DNA from: Legionella sp. MW5194 | Lineage (GTDB): Bacteria; Pseudomonadota; Gammaproteobacteria; Legionellales; Legionellaceae | Assembly: GCF_016864235.1 (NCBI RefSeq) | Contig: NZ_CP045732.1 | Location: 992,001 to 1,056,000 of the forward strand | DNA: 64,000 nucleotides | Reading direction: 5' to 3' | Part shown: in pieces, positions 1 to 8,497 of the stretch | How positions within the stretch are numbered: the first letter of the stretch is position 1 | Layout of the letters: every line of letters begins with the position of its first letter | Notes under the pieces: model-generated | Told to the model about the DNA's origin: nothing | Seen by the model: the letters and a program-made list of their open reading frames with translations, nothing else | Database searches by the model: none | Program-made: the position numbers and the translations under genes

Positions 1-1072
1 CAATGCCAATGTGCATCGCGGCGTGCACACCCTTTCCGCGCGCGCCACCATCCAGTATGAAGCGGCACGCAGCAAAGTCCAGCGTTTCATCAATGCCAGC
101 GCGCCGCAGGAATGCATTTTTGTACGGGGTACAACGGAAGGCATCAACCTGGTTGCCCAAAGTTATCTTCGTCCGCGCATTGCCGCTGGCGACGAAATTC
201 TGATTACTCACATGGAACACCATGCCAACATTGTCCCCTGGCAAATGGTTTGTCAGCAAACCGGGGCTCAATTGCAGGTGGCGCCCATTTCCCAGGATGG
301 GGATGTGCTCCTTGATGAATTTGAAAAAAAATTAAACCCCAAAACCCGATTGGTGGCCATCAGCTATGTATCCAATGCGCTTGGCACCATCAATCCAGTG
401 AAGCAGATGATTGACATGGCGCATGCCCACGGCGCATTGGTGTTGCTGGACGGCGCGCAGTCGACTGCGCATTTACCCATTGATGTACAGGATCTGAATT
501 GTGATTTTTATGCGTTTTCCGGTCATAAAATGTACGGTCCAACCGGCATTGGCGTAGTGTGGGGCAAAGAGCATCTGCTGAATGACATGATGCCTTATCA
601 GGGCGGCGGTGAAATGATCCAGTATGTCACATTTGAGGCCACGGAATACGCTCCCCTTCCTCATAAATTTGAAGCAGGCACCCCAAACATCGCCGGCGTG
701 ATTGGTCTGGGTGCGACCCTTGATTACCTAGGGTCTCTGGATATGGAAGCCATTGCCGCCTACGAGGCTCATTTATTGGCGTATGCTACCCAGGCGGTGC
801 AGTCGGTTAAAGGGTTCAGGATCATTGGCACTGCCCGCCATAAAGTGCCGATTGTGTCCTTTGTCCACGGAAAAATTCATGCCCACGACATCGGCACTAT
901 CCTTGACAGCGAAGGCATTGCCGTTCGCAGCGGCCATCATTGCGCGATGCCGTTAATGTCCTTTTTTGAGGTGGCGGCCACCTCGCGCCTGTCGTTGGCA
1001 TTTTATAATACCAAAGAAGAAATTGATCGTTTTGCCTGTGCGCTTGAACGCGTTAAAGAGGTGTTTGCATGA
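1..1072 (+). CDS. sufS: Cysteine desulfurase SufS (5' end outside window)
   Basis: PLP-dependent cysteine desulfurase that takes sulfur from cysteine for Fe-S cluster assembly. The frame is open to the left edge (codons from base 2), so the N-terminus is missing; about 356 residues are present against roughly 405-415 in the family. Visible signatures are the NVHRGVHTLS segment, the PLP-lysine motif SGHKMYGPTG near base 520, and the catalytic cysteine in RSGHHCAMPL near base 950. The stop overlaps the next start by four bases (ATGA at 1069), indicating translational coupling with the scaffold gene. sufBCD would be expected upstream but cannot be seen. Confidence 0.93.
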   Translation, partial: NANVHRGVHTLSARATIQYEAARSKVQRFINASAPQECIFVRGTTEGINLVAQSYLRPRIAAGDEILITHMEHHANIVPWQMVCQQTGAQLQVAPISQDGDVLLDEFEKKLNPKTRLVAISYVSNALGTINPVKQMIDMAHAHGALVLLDGAQSTAHLPIDVQDLNCDFYAFSGHKMYGPTGIGVVWGKEHLLNDMMPYQGGGEMIQYVTFEATEYAPLPHKFEAGTPNIAGVIGLGATLDYLGSLDMEAIAAYEAHLLAYATQAVQSVKGFRIIGTARHKVPIVSFVHGKIHAHDIGTILDSEGIAVRSGHHCAMPLMSFFEVAATSRLSLAFYNTKEEIDRFACALERVKEVFA

Positions 1073-1518
1073 GTATGGAGCTGCGAGAGTTATATCAGGA
1101 AATTATCATTGATCATAACCGTAATCCAAGAAATCATCATGCGATGGACGATGCGACGGCGACCGCTAACGGTTTTAATCCCCTGTGCGGCGATAAACTG
1201 ACCCTGTATCTGAAAGTGGAAAATGATTGCCTGAGGCAATTGAGTTTTGTGGGCTGCGGTTGTGCCATTTCTCAGGCTTCTGCCTCACTGATGACCGAAG
1301 CGTTGCAGGGAAAAACAGTTACCGAGGCGCATGAATTATTTCAACGCTTTCATGCCATGGTCACCCGGGACGAGGATGGCGATTTAAGCTCTCTGGATAA
1401 ACTGGCCGTTTTAGCCGGTGTCAGGGCTTACCCCGCCCGGGTCAAGTGTGCCACCTTGGCCTGGCATACGCTGGAGTCGGCATTAAACAAAGAGACAGTG
1501 GTTGTCAGTACGGAGTAG
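1069..1518 (+). CDS. sufU: Fe-S cluster scaffold / sulfur-transfer protein SufU
   Basis: IscU-fold protein of the SufU type, 149 residues. It has Cys40 and Asp42 in PLCGDK, Cys65 in GCGCAIS, and Cys127 in ARVKCATL, the conserved Cys/Asp/Cys/Cys ligand set. The insertion between the second and third cysteines (about residues 80-110) is typical of SufU rather than IscU. It probably accepts sulfur from the overlapping upstream SufS. SufU is best known from Firmicutes, where it is a zinc-dependent sulfurtransferase; whether it is scaffold or transferase here cannot be read from sequence. Confidence 0.9.
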   Translation: MSMELRELYQEIIIDHNRNPRNHHAMDDATATANGFNPLCGDKLTLYLKVENDCLRQLSFVGCGCAISQASASLMTEALQGKTVTEAHELFQRFHAMVTRDEDGDLSSLDKLAVLAGVRAYPARVKCATLAWHTLESALNKETVVVSTE

Positions 1519-1521
1519 GCC

Positions 1522-1857
1522 ATGTTTGGTTTTAAAAAAAAGCAGGACCTGGATGTGTTAAAGGACAATGCCATTGCTGCCCTAAAAACCGTCTATGACC
1601 CTGAAATTCCAGTCAACATTTATGATTTGGGATTAATTTATGATGTCAGTGTTGATGAGGAGCATCACGTTCATGTCAAAATGACACTGACGACGCCAGG
1701 CTGTCCGGTGGCCCAGACGTTTCCTGGTACGGTTGAGCAGGCAGTGAACAAGGTGGAAGGCGTCAGCGATTGCACCGTGGAATTGGTGTGGGATCCCCCC
1801 TGGACTCAGGAGCGAATGACCGAAGCGGCGCGTCTGGAATTGGGTATTTTTTATTAA
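1522..1857 (+). CDS. sufT: SufT-like MIP18/DUF59 Fe-S assembly factor
   Basis: Small (111 residue) MIP18-family (DUF59) protein with the hallmark DPEIPVNIYDLGLIYDV at about residues 28-45 and the TTPGCPVAQ motif with its conserved cysteine near residue 62. Family members (SufT, PaaD, CIAO2/MIP18) help maturation of Fe-S proteins. It starts four bases after sufU and ends directly before the epmA start (TAA then ATG), so it is in the same transcript. The N-terminal lysine-rich stretch FKKKQDL is short, so this is a single-domain member. Confidence 0.85.
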   Translation: MFGFKKKQDLDVLKDNAIAALKTVYDPEIPVNIYDLGLIYDVSVDEEHHVHVKMTLTTPGCPVAQTFPGTVEQAVNKVEGVSDCTVELVWDPPWTQERMTEAARLELGIFY

Positions 1858-2829
1858 ATGACTACCCAAGACGAGACTGACATCCGCTGGCAACCGTCGG
1901 CTGATCTTCATCTATTGCGAAAACGTGCACAGGCCATGCAAGGCATTCGTGATTTTTTTCATCATCGAGGCTATCTCGAAGTGGAAACACCCATCATGTG
2001 TCGCTTTGGCATTACCGACGTGTACTTAAGCAATGTGCTGGCAACCTTTAGAAATAAGCCGTATTGTTTGCAGACCTCGCCGGAATACCCCATGAAGCGT
2101 TTGCTGGCTGCCGGCAGCGGCCCGATTTATCAGTTAGCCCGTGTTTTTCGCGATGATGAACTGGGGCGCTGGCATAATCCGGAATTTACTTTGCTGGAAT
2201 GGTATCAGCCGGGGATTGATCATCATGCCTTGCTGACTGAAGTCGATGCGTTGTTGCAACGGATTTTATCCTGCCCGCCCCTGATTAAAAAAACCTATGG
2301 TCAGGCTTTTCTTGAAACCTGCGGCCTCAATCCTTTTGAAGCAAAAATTGACGATTTCAAGTCAACCCTGACCCGTTTTCAACTGGACAACGTGCTGGAT
2401 CAGGGAGAAGAAGACCGGGATCAATACCTGTTTTTGCTAATGAGTCATGTGGTTGAGCCTCAGTTGGGCCAATTGCTGGCACCGGTGGCCGTTTATGATT
2501 TCCCGGCCTCTCAGGCGGCATTGGCACAATTGAATGCGCAGGGGTTTGCCGAGCGTTTTGAAGTGTATTTTCGCGGCGTCGAATTGGCCAATGGTTTTCA
2601 TGAGTTAACCGATGCCAGAGCGCAACAGCAGCGTTTTGAGCAGGATTTGGCCAGTCGGCTGAGCAAAGGGTTACCCTTGCCCGCGGTGGATAGTTACTTG
2701 CTGGCAGCCCTTGAACATGGCTTGCCACCATGCAGCGGCGTGGCCCTGGGCGTAGACCGATTGCTGGCTCTGGCGTTTAATCAACCCTCATTAGCCCAGG
2801 TCATGGCGTTTGATTTTTCTCGCGCCTAA
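1858..2829 (+). CDS. epmA: EF-P lysine aminoacylase EpmA (GenX/PoxA)
   Basis: Truncated class II lysyl-tRNA synthetase paralog of 323 residues, lacking the N-terminal anticodon-binding domain. It attaches beta-lysine to a conserved lysine of elongation factor P. Motif 2 is visible as FRDDELGRWHNPEFTLLEWY (about residues 97-116) and motif 3 as GVALGVDRLLAL near the C-terminus. The start codon abuts the sufT stop, so it is translationally coupled to the Suf genes, a layout not functionally required. Its last bases overlap the convergent TIGR01777 gene by four. Confidence 0.93.
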   Translation: MTTQDETDIRWQPSADLHLLRKRAQAMQGIRDFFHHRGYLEVETPIMCRFGITDVYLSNVLATFRNKPYCLQTSPEYPMKRLLAAGSGPIYQLARVFRDDELGRWHNPEFTLLEWYQPGIDHHALLTEVDALLQRILSCPPLIKKTYGQAFLETCGLNPFEAKIDDFKSTLTRFQLDNVLDQGEEDRDQYLFLLMSHVVEPQLGQLLAPVAVYDFPASQAALAQLNAQGFAERFEVYFRGVELANGFHELTDARAQQQRFEQDLASRLSKGLPLPAVDSYLLAALEHGLPPCSGVALGVDRLLALAFNQPSLAQVMAFDFSRA

Positions 2830-3746
2830 GTGCGGTATTCTTCACGCAAAGCACTGGTGATGTCTGCAAAGCGGAAACGGTAACCGGCTTTAAGCAGGCG
2901 CGAAGGGATAACGCGCTGGCCTTTCAATACCAGCATCTCGCCCATTTCACCCAGCAACAGTTTGATGGCCAGGGCCGGTGTTTTTAAAAAAAGCGGCCGA
3001 TTCATGGCCTTGGCCAGCGCGCGGGCAAATTCCGCCTGACTGACGGGGTTAGGAGAGGTGATGTTAATGGCGCCATGCAGGGCAGGATGAGCCAGCAAAA
3101 ACCGCAGGGCCTCGACCACATCAAGGTAGTGTATCCAGGAAAGAATTTGAGTCCCGTCGCCAAAGATACTCCCCAAGCCTAAGTTAAACGAAGGAGCCAG
3201 CTTTTTTAGCATTCCTTCGTGGCGTTTCAGAACCACACCAAAACGGGTAATGGTGACTGGTAATTGAATATCATAGGCTTCATCCAGCGCCTGTTGCCAA
3301 CGCACTCCCACTTCCTGCAGGTAATCTTTTGGATGTTGCTCATCAATCACACTGTCTTCATCGAAGGCCACGGGATCGCCATTTGCCTGCGCGCCATAAA
3401 TGCCCACGGCATTGGCACAATAAAAATGAGGCGAGGCCTGCTGTTGTTTTATCCAGCGTATCAGCTTGTGCGTGGTGTCTACGCGTGAACGGATGATTTG
3501 CTGCTTAACGGTGTCACTCCAACGCGAAGCCCCGATGTTATGGCCACTTAAATTCATGACCGCATCAAATTCAGCCGCTGGCAAATTATCAAGCATTGAC
3601 CAGTCTGCATGCGTCACGGAAGAGGGGAAAAGACGTTTCAGGTGGGCGAGGTCCCGGCCCAGAGCTGTGACCTGATGCTCGTTTTTAATGGCGTCAATCA
3701 ACTGACGACCGATGAATCCGGAGGCCCCGGCAATCAGCAGTTTCAT
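2826..3746 (-). CDS. TIGR01777-family NAD(P)-binding epimerase (YfcH-like)
   Basis: 306-residue extended SDR-like protein. The Rossmann glycine motif GASGFIGRQL is at residues 7-16, and the later segments TRFGVVLKRHEGMLKKL and SWIHYLDVV are characteristic of the TIGR01777/YfcH family, whose substrate is unknown. The C-terminal DUF1731-like tail carries LKGQRVIPSRLLKAGYRF. Its start overlaps the stop of the upstream minus-strand epimerase by four bases, forming a two-gene unit. It ends tail to tail with epmA. Confidence 0.85.
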   Translation of the reverse strand: MKLLIAGASGFIGRQLIDAIKNEHQVTALGRDLAHLKRLFPSSVTHADWSMLDNLPAAEFDAVMNLSGHNIGASRWSDTVKQQIIRSRVDTTHKLIRWIKQQQASPHFYCANAVGIYGAQANGDPVAFDEDSVIDEQHPKDYLQEVGVRWQQALDEAYDIQLPVTITRFGVVLKRHEGMLKKLAPSFNLGLGSIFGDGTQILSWIHYLDVVEALRFLLAHPALHGAINITSPNPVSQAEFARALAKAMNRPLFLKTPALAIKLLLGEMGEMLVLKGQRVIPSRLLKAGYRFRFADITSALREEYRT

Positions 3747-4603
3747 TGGTTACCCCCTTCATCCTTAAGGCTTTCAGTAATGGCTTCCCTCAAAGGCGTC
3801 AACGGCATAATCTGGGGGAGTGTGGTTTGCAATCGGTTAATCAGCAATCGTTTGGAAGCCTGCATGAATTCGCGCTTCATTTCGCTCGCGGCTTGCCAGA
3901 TTTGCATAAAAGGCAAATAGGGGGCGGGAGGGAGATGGCCTATTTCAGCGGTCAGCCGTTGCAATTCCCCCATTTTATTGGGCTTGCCGTCAGCAATGTT
4001 TAAAGTCAGGGACTGGTTTATTGTTTCCCCCAGAGCGGCAAGGATGTTTGCCAAATCGCGCACATAGATATGATTCGTGTATGGTGCTTCATCGGGATTA
4101 ATCAATGGGGCTTGCTCCAGTGCGCTGACTGTCGGCAAACGATGCGGACCGTAAATGCCGGCTAATCTTAAAATAAGGCAGGGAATGCGATGCTGTTGGC
4201 AGAAATCCTGCCATTGCTTTTCCGCATCCAGCCGTTTTAACTGCCGTGGCGACTGACCAAGACAAGCCGCCTGCTCGTCAATCCAGGCACCCTGGTGGTT
4301 ACCATACACGCCGCTGGTACTGCAATAGATGACTTTGCCAACGGACAACTGCGCGTGCCGAAGGAATTGCTCAAGCAGTTTATCCGCTGTGCCGTCGGAT
4401 GAAGGGGGAATAAAATAATAAAGCACGGTGTCTTGCTCAGACCAGGTCAGCCCCTGCTTAATGTCGTGATTTAAGTGCTTAAGGCCTGGTAATTGAGGCA
4501 GGGTTTGGTTTCGTGATAAAGCCACCACGTCATGGCCCAGATCCAGTAGATGCTTTGCCAGATAATAGCCGCAATAGCCATACCCGATGATTAAATGCTT
4601 CAT
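3743..4603 (-). CDS. NAD-dependent epimerase/dehydratase-like protein (YeeZ-like)
   Basis: 286-residue Rossmann-fold protein. The N-terminal motif is IIGYGYCGYYLAKHL, a variant of GxGxxG. YCSTSGVYGNHQGAWIDE resembles the catalytic serine region of nucleotide-sugar epimerases, and LRLAGIYGPHR follows. This is the YeeZ/SDR-a class, for which no substrate is established. It is the first gene of a unit with the TIGR01777 protein (ATGA overlap at 3743-3746). A good ribosome site (GGAAGGA in the bases around 4600, minus strand read from downstream) is less clear, so the start is accepted on family length. Confidence 0.78.
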   Translation of the reverse strand: MKHLIIGYGYCGYYLAKHLLDLGHDVVALSRNQTLPQLPGLKHLNHDIKQGLTWSEQDTVLYYFIPPSSDGTADKLLEQFLRHAQLSVGKVIYCSTSGVYGNHQGAWIDEQAACLGQSPRQLKRLDAEKQWQDFCQQHRIPCLILRLAGIYGPHRLPTVSALEQAPLINPDEAPYTNHIYVRDLANILAALGETINQSLTLNIADGKPNKMGELQRLTAEIGHLPPAPYLPFMQIWQAASEMKREFMQASKRLLINRLQTTLPQIMPLTPLREAITESLKDEGGNQ

Positions 4604-4717
4604 GGAAGGAGTCGTCCTTATGAAAGGCCTGTTGAGTGAGTATGGTCACTATTATTAAAGGGCGGCAATGAGAATGCAATTGGATGAAGCTGTTTTATAC
4701 AGAAATTGGAGCTGATT

Positions 4718-7273
4718 TTACTGTGCTTCAACTGCTGTGTCCTCATCGACGCCAAAACGGCAGAGGCTTTGAAAATCACACACCTGGCAGAGGCTCTCTT
4801 TGGCTGGTTTGGGGGGGCAATGGCCCTGGACAAATTCATCGGCCAGTGCGCTCAATTGCTGCCGCCAGCGCTCACGGTAGTCTTGCCAGGACTCCTCCTT
4901 TTTAAGGGAACGGAGGCCTGCCAGTTCCTGTTTCTCTTCACTTAAGCCCCGGCATTGCAACTGACCGTTTTTAAGCTCAGCCAATGAAATGGTATTGATG
5001 CTGTCACTGAGCAGCGCGTAAAGAAGCAATTGGGGTTCTGTGGGGCGTTCTTCATTCCAGGGGGTGCTTTGAATACTGCTTTTATAGTCAATTACCCAGT
5101 GTTTGCCGTTTTCCATTGTGTCCATGCGGTCAATGCGCACTTTAAAATCAATCCCCGACAAGGGCAGATTGAAGTTTTGCTCCAAGGCTTCTACCGCAAA
5201 AGCGGGGCGCTGCCTTTCCCATTCCAGGCTGGCATGCACGAGGCGTTTAAGGCGTTTGACTTCCACCGTCTGGACCAGGGGCGGGAAGGAGTGTTTTCTC
5301 ACCCGCGTGTAAGGTTTAAGTGCCTGCTCGATCGCTTCTTCAATTAACTCATCCAGCGCTTCCGGTGTTTTACTGAGCAGGGATGCCTGATTTTTCAATA
5401 AAGTCCAGATGATTTCCATAACCCGATGAATGATTTGTCCCCTTTCCCGGGCATCGGGTCCATCGGAGACTTCTGTGGCCGCTTTGGCGTGAAGGCGATG
5501 GGCTGCGAACGCGCGGAAGGGGCATTTGGCCTGATTGGCCAGTAAGGCGGTACCGCCGGCAATGGATTCCCCCTCCTGGACCGGGAAAAGGTAATTGTCA
5601 GACACGCTTTCCAGGGCAGAGGGTTCAGCTTCAATCGCTGGTATGGAAAACGGCGCATAGGAAGGAATGCCTTGCAGCAGCGGGCTTGGCCGGTTGGGTT
5701 TGTCCTGTGTCTGGCTTGGATAGCTTAAGATACACTCTGCCGCTGCGTTGCGCAGTCTGTTTAATGTTTTTTCCGCCAAAGCAAACTCGCGGTCAGGCAG
5801 TGCGTAGGGCATATGCTTGTCCCGTTGCAGGGAAAGCGGAATAAAGGCAGACGGTCTTGTTTTCTGCGGCAGGCAATCTTCGGTGAGACCGCTGACCCAC
5901 AGGCAATCAAACGCAAGCCCTGCCGCTTCCAGTAATCCCATAATCTGAATGGGGGCGGACGTGCTTTTTTGCGGTTGAAAAATGCTCCCTTTCGCTAACT
6001 CGGTCAACACGTTCAAGGCGTGCTTTTTTTGCATGGGGGGAGAAAGAAACTCAAGGGACTTAAACTCATCCAGCAGCAGCAAAAAACGCTGATAACATTG
6101 GTAATTTGCGGAATCCAGCGGGTATTCGCCGGGGAACTGCAACTGATTAAGCCGCTGATAAAAATGATGAACCCATTGCTGCGGTGTTGCGGCGGCAGGG
6201 TAGGGGTGCAGGTTTTTCAGCAGCGCAGCGAGTTTCGGCGTTTCAGAGGCCAATTCCTGAATGAACAGGGAAAAATCAAGCCGCATTTCCCGCAGCATCG
6301 TGCTGTGTTGTCCGTAGTGCGAGCGTTCGAGGAATTCACTGTGCGAATGGCCAACAAAAGGAGAGTACAGCAGAAGATTGGCCTGTTGACGGGTCAAAAG
6401 GTCAGATTCGAGGCTTAACCAGCACAGGGCATGGCTAACCAGGGAGTAATCAGTAAGGGTCCGTCCCAGCGACACATTAAAAGCATCGGCGGAAAAATGA
6501 TCGGTCATTAGGCGGTAGAGGGCTTGCGCCTGTTGCTGCAAATCAGGAACAACCACGCCAATCCGCTGCTGGCCTCGGCTTAATTGTTCATGAAGCCAGT
6601 AAAGCAATTGCCGGTATTCATCGCCATTGTCTTTGGCTGCATAAACCCGGGTTTCATTATTCGATTGTAACCAGTCGACGTGATGCTGCGTGACTCCTCG
6701 GGCGGCAAAAGACACCTGCAAGGCCTGTTGCTGTGGTGTGTAATCGTCAAAACACGCCCAGACGAGGGTATCAGGCAAGGGGATGTTGACAGCCTGCGTC
6801 AAAAAATAAGGCACCCACTGCTCGGCTGTTATCGCATTAAGGGCATGCAGTCGCTGCTCCATCAGGGTTCGCCACTGCTGAAACAGACGGGTTTGCCCGG
6901 TGTTCTCAAAGGCAGGGTGCGGGTTGCCTATCTGCCATAAATGGCAACGGGCCCAGCTGTCCTGCACCTGTTGAATCAAGCCCTGGTTAGGGGCAGAGCC
7001 TAAGTGTTCGGTCAGAATCTGCTGCCATAAAAAACGGCATTGTTCCGTGCTTAATAAGCGCGGGACCGGGTGATTGCTCTGGGCAAAACGCGTATACAGA
7101 GACACCAGGAACGCTTGATAGGCAACACAGGCTGGCTTGGCCAGAACAGGGTATAAAGCCGTTGCGGCGTAGTCATTGAGCAATTGCATGGCCAGGCGGT
7201 TATTGGGGGTAATGACGCAGGCCCCCTCCGCCAGCTTAAGCAGCAGTTCCTGTCGATTATTGAGGGTCGTCAT
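4718..7273 (-). CDS. AddB-like PD-(D/E)XK nuclease, probable Fe-S protein (TIGR03623-like)
   Basis: 851-residue protein related to the AddB/RexB helicase-like nuclease family, annotated elsewhere as probable DNA repair protein. The N-terminal two thirds look like an inactivated UvrD-type helicase (opening TPNNRLAMQLL; no convincing Walker A). The C-terminal third is a RecB-type nuclease: RGQIIHRVMEIIW near residue 620, then RIDRMDTMENG and WVIDYKSS carrying the Asp and D-x-K catalytic residues. Cysteines in NQAKCPFRAF and in CQVCDFQSLC are placed as in AddB, where they bind a 4Fe-4S cluster around the nuclease domain. No AddA/RecB partner is adjacent. The start overlaps the upstream membrane-protein gene by 17 bases. 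Confidence 0.8.
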   Translation of the reverse strand: MTTLNNRQELLLKLAEGACVITPNNRLAMQLLNDYAATALYPVLAKPACVAYQAFLVSLYTRFAQSNHPVPRLLSTEQCRFLWQQILTEHLGSAPNQGLIQQVQDSWARCHLWQIGNPHPAFENTGQTRLFQQWRTLMEQRLHALNAITAEQWVPYFLTQAVNIPLPDTLVWACFDDYTPQQQALQVSFAARGVTQHHVDWLQSNNETRVYAAKDNGDEYRQLLYWLHEQLSRGQQRIGVVVPDLQQQAQALYRLMTDHFSADAFNVSLGRTLTDYSLVSHALCWLSLESDLLTRQQANLLLYSPFVGHSHSEFLERSHYGQHSTMLREMRLDFSLFIQELASETPKLAALLKNLHPYPAAATPQQWVHHFYQRLNQLQFPGEYPLDSANYQCYQRFLLLLDEFKSLEFLSPPMQKKHALNVLTELAKGSIFQPQKSTSAPIQIMGLLEAAGLAFDCLWVSGLTEDCLPQKTRPSAFIPLSLQRDKHMPYALPDREFALAEKTLNRLRNAAAECILSYPSQTQDKPNRPSPLLQGIPSYAPFSIPAIEAEPSALESVSDNYLFPVQEGESIAGGTALLANQAKCPFRAFAAHRLHAKAATEVSDGPDARERGQIIHRVMEIIWTLLKNQASLLSKTPEALDELIEEAIEQALKPYTRVRKHSFPPLVQTVEVKRLKRLVHASLEWERQRPAFAVEALEQNFNLPLSGIDFKVRIDRMDTMENGKHWVIDYKSSIQSTPWNEERPTEPQLLLYALLSDSINTISLAELKNGQLQCRGLSEEKQELAGLRSLKKEESWQDYRERWRQQLSALADEFVQGHCPPKPAKESLCQVCDFQSLCRFGVDEDTAVEAQ

Positions 7274-7781
7274 CCGTGGTCTTTACTGCCTTTGCTGCGT
7301 GAATTTGACGTTGTTCGACGGCTTTAATGCCCGGGATAAAACGCTGGTTAAAATAAAGGGCGGCCAGGGCAAGCAGGGGAATAAGCCATAAGCCTAAAAC
7401 CAGCAGCATGGACAGGAAAATCACGCCAAAAATGACAAAATAGTCCTGCCAGTGCTGCACGCGGCTCATGAAGGCAGGATCGTAATAAGAGGTATGGAGA
7501 AAGGTGCCCAGGCTGATTGCCAACAGAATGAGGACAGCAATGAGTAAGCCCCAAAGTACTGCCCGCCACCAGCGGCCAGGTTGAGCCAGGATGTCGCCAA
7601 ATACCGTCCCGGTCAGGGCGCCAAGGAATACGGCATAAAAAAGAGCCGGCAAAAGCGGCAGAATGTGACGTCCATACAAGCTTAAGACGGTGTATTTGGC
7701 AAAAAAAAGAAATAACAGGGCGAATACCCCAAAAAACACTGCCCCAATAACCCGGTTATTGAGCGATGATTGATTAGCCAA
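7257..7781 (-). CDS. Small polytopic membrane protein, function unknown
   Basis: 174 residues with four hydrophobic stretches at about 12-29, 37-60, 73-95 and 113-140, so an inner-membrane protein with a charged C-terminal tail ending TTDDDPQ. I do not recognise the family. It lies between a similar four-helix membrane protein (upstream, 12-base gap) and the AddB-like nuclease (17-base overlap), so the three are probably one transcript. The general architecture resembles its upstream neighbour and the pair may be diverged paralogs, but I see no strong residue identity. Confidence 0.7.
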   Translation of the reverse strand: MANQSSLNNRVIGAVFFGVFALLFLFFAKYTVLSLYGRHILPLLPALFYAVFLGALTGTVFGDILAQPGRWWRAVLWGLLIAVLILLAISLGTFLHTSYYDPAFMSRVQHWQDYFVIFGVIFLSMLLVLGLWLIPLLALAALYFNQRFIPGIKAVEQRQIHAAKAVKTTDDDPQ

Positions 7782-7793
7782 TGGTTGCCCCTT

Positions 7794-8354
7794 TTAATGG
7801 TGATGCGCCCGCAGTTTACGTTTATAATTTCTCTGGCTGCGGTTGTACCTTAACCGTTTCGGATTGTTTTCGATGTGAAGCAGGGTATAAATGATTTTAT
7901 TTCGCAAATACACCGCCGCCAATCCGAGGATTAAGCCCAGCCCTAATCCTCCCAGTATATAGCTCTCGGTCACGACAAACAAATACATCGCCATTGTTTG
8001 TTCAAAAGAGGCTTCATTAAAGGCAGGGTGCGGTAAATCTTTCATCAGATAAAGGAGACCCAAGTCATAAACAGGAATAGCGACCATAGCCATTAAAAAG
8101 CCCAGCAGGAAGGCTTTATGCCAACAAGGCTGCCGCAGGCTTAAAAGTCGGCGCCCAAACAACGCGCCAAAAAAGGCGGCCACTACCCCTCCTAAAACAA
8201 TGGCCTTGACGATATGCATGGACTGATCAAATCCCAAAGCATAACGCACGGTACTGACTACAATCGTCAACACAATGGCAATCAGGGCAAAATAAACGGC
8301 AGCCAGCAGGCGTGGATTAGGAATGTGCACTGATTCGCGTGAAAAATGTCTCAT
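7794..8354 (-). CDS. Small polytopic membrane protein, function unknown
   Basis: 186-residue inner-membrane protein with about four helices (near 13-33, 49-67, 83-101 and 126-150) and a strongly basic C-terminus rich in Arg/Lys/Asn ending KLRAHHH, which should be cytoplasmic. I do not recognise the family. It heads a probable three-gene minus-strand unit with the next membrane protein and the AddB-like nuclease. It is divergent from pilU, with about 140 bases between the two starts. Confidence 0.7.
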   Translation of the reverse strand: MRHFSRESVHIPNPRLLAAVYFALIAIVLTIVVSTVRYALGFDQSMHIVKAIVLGGVVAAFFGALFGRRLLSLRQPCWHKAFLLGFLMAMVAIPVYDLGLLYLMKDLPHPAFNEASFEQTMAMYLFVVTESYILGGLGLGLILGLAAVYLRNKIIYTLLHIENNPKRLRYNRSQRNYKRKLRAHHH

Positions 8355-8438
8355 AACGATAAACCTGTCAATTCGCGGTACATCTGGGAAGAACCACTGG
8401 AGAAAAATTCTGTCACCCGTGTTAATTTTAGCGCAAAA

Positions 8439-8466
8439 TTGCTTAATTGATTTTTTTATCTACAAT
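8439..8466 (+). promoter_or_regulatory. Predicted sigma-70 promoter for pilU
   Basis: TTGCTT at 8439-8444 and TACAAT at 8461-8466, separated by 16 bases in an A/T-rich stretch, lie 31 bases before the preferred pilU start. Both boxes match consensus in four or five of six positions. Prediction from sequence only. Confidence 0.4.
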
Positions 8467-8497
8467 TAAGATAGAAAAAGAACAATGGTTTGACTAT

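Noticed and set aside
6020-6418. Plus-strand frame of 132 codons inside the AddB-like gene
   Set aside because: The minus-strand gene has continuous recognisable domains; this frame has no motif or ribosome site.
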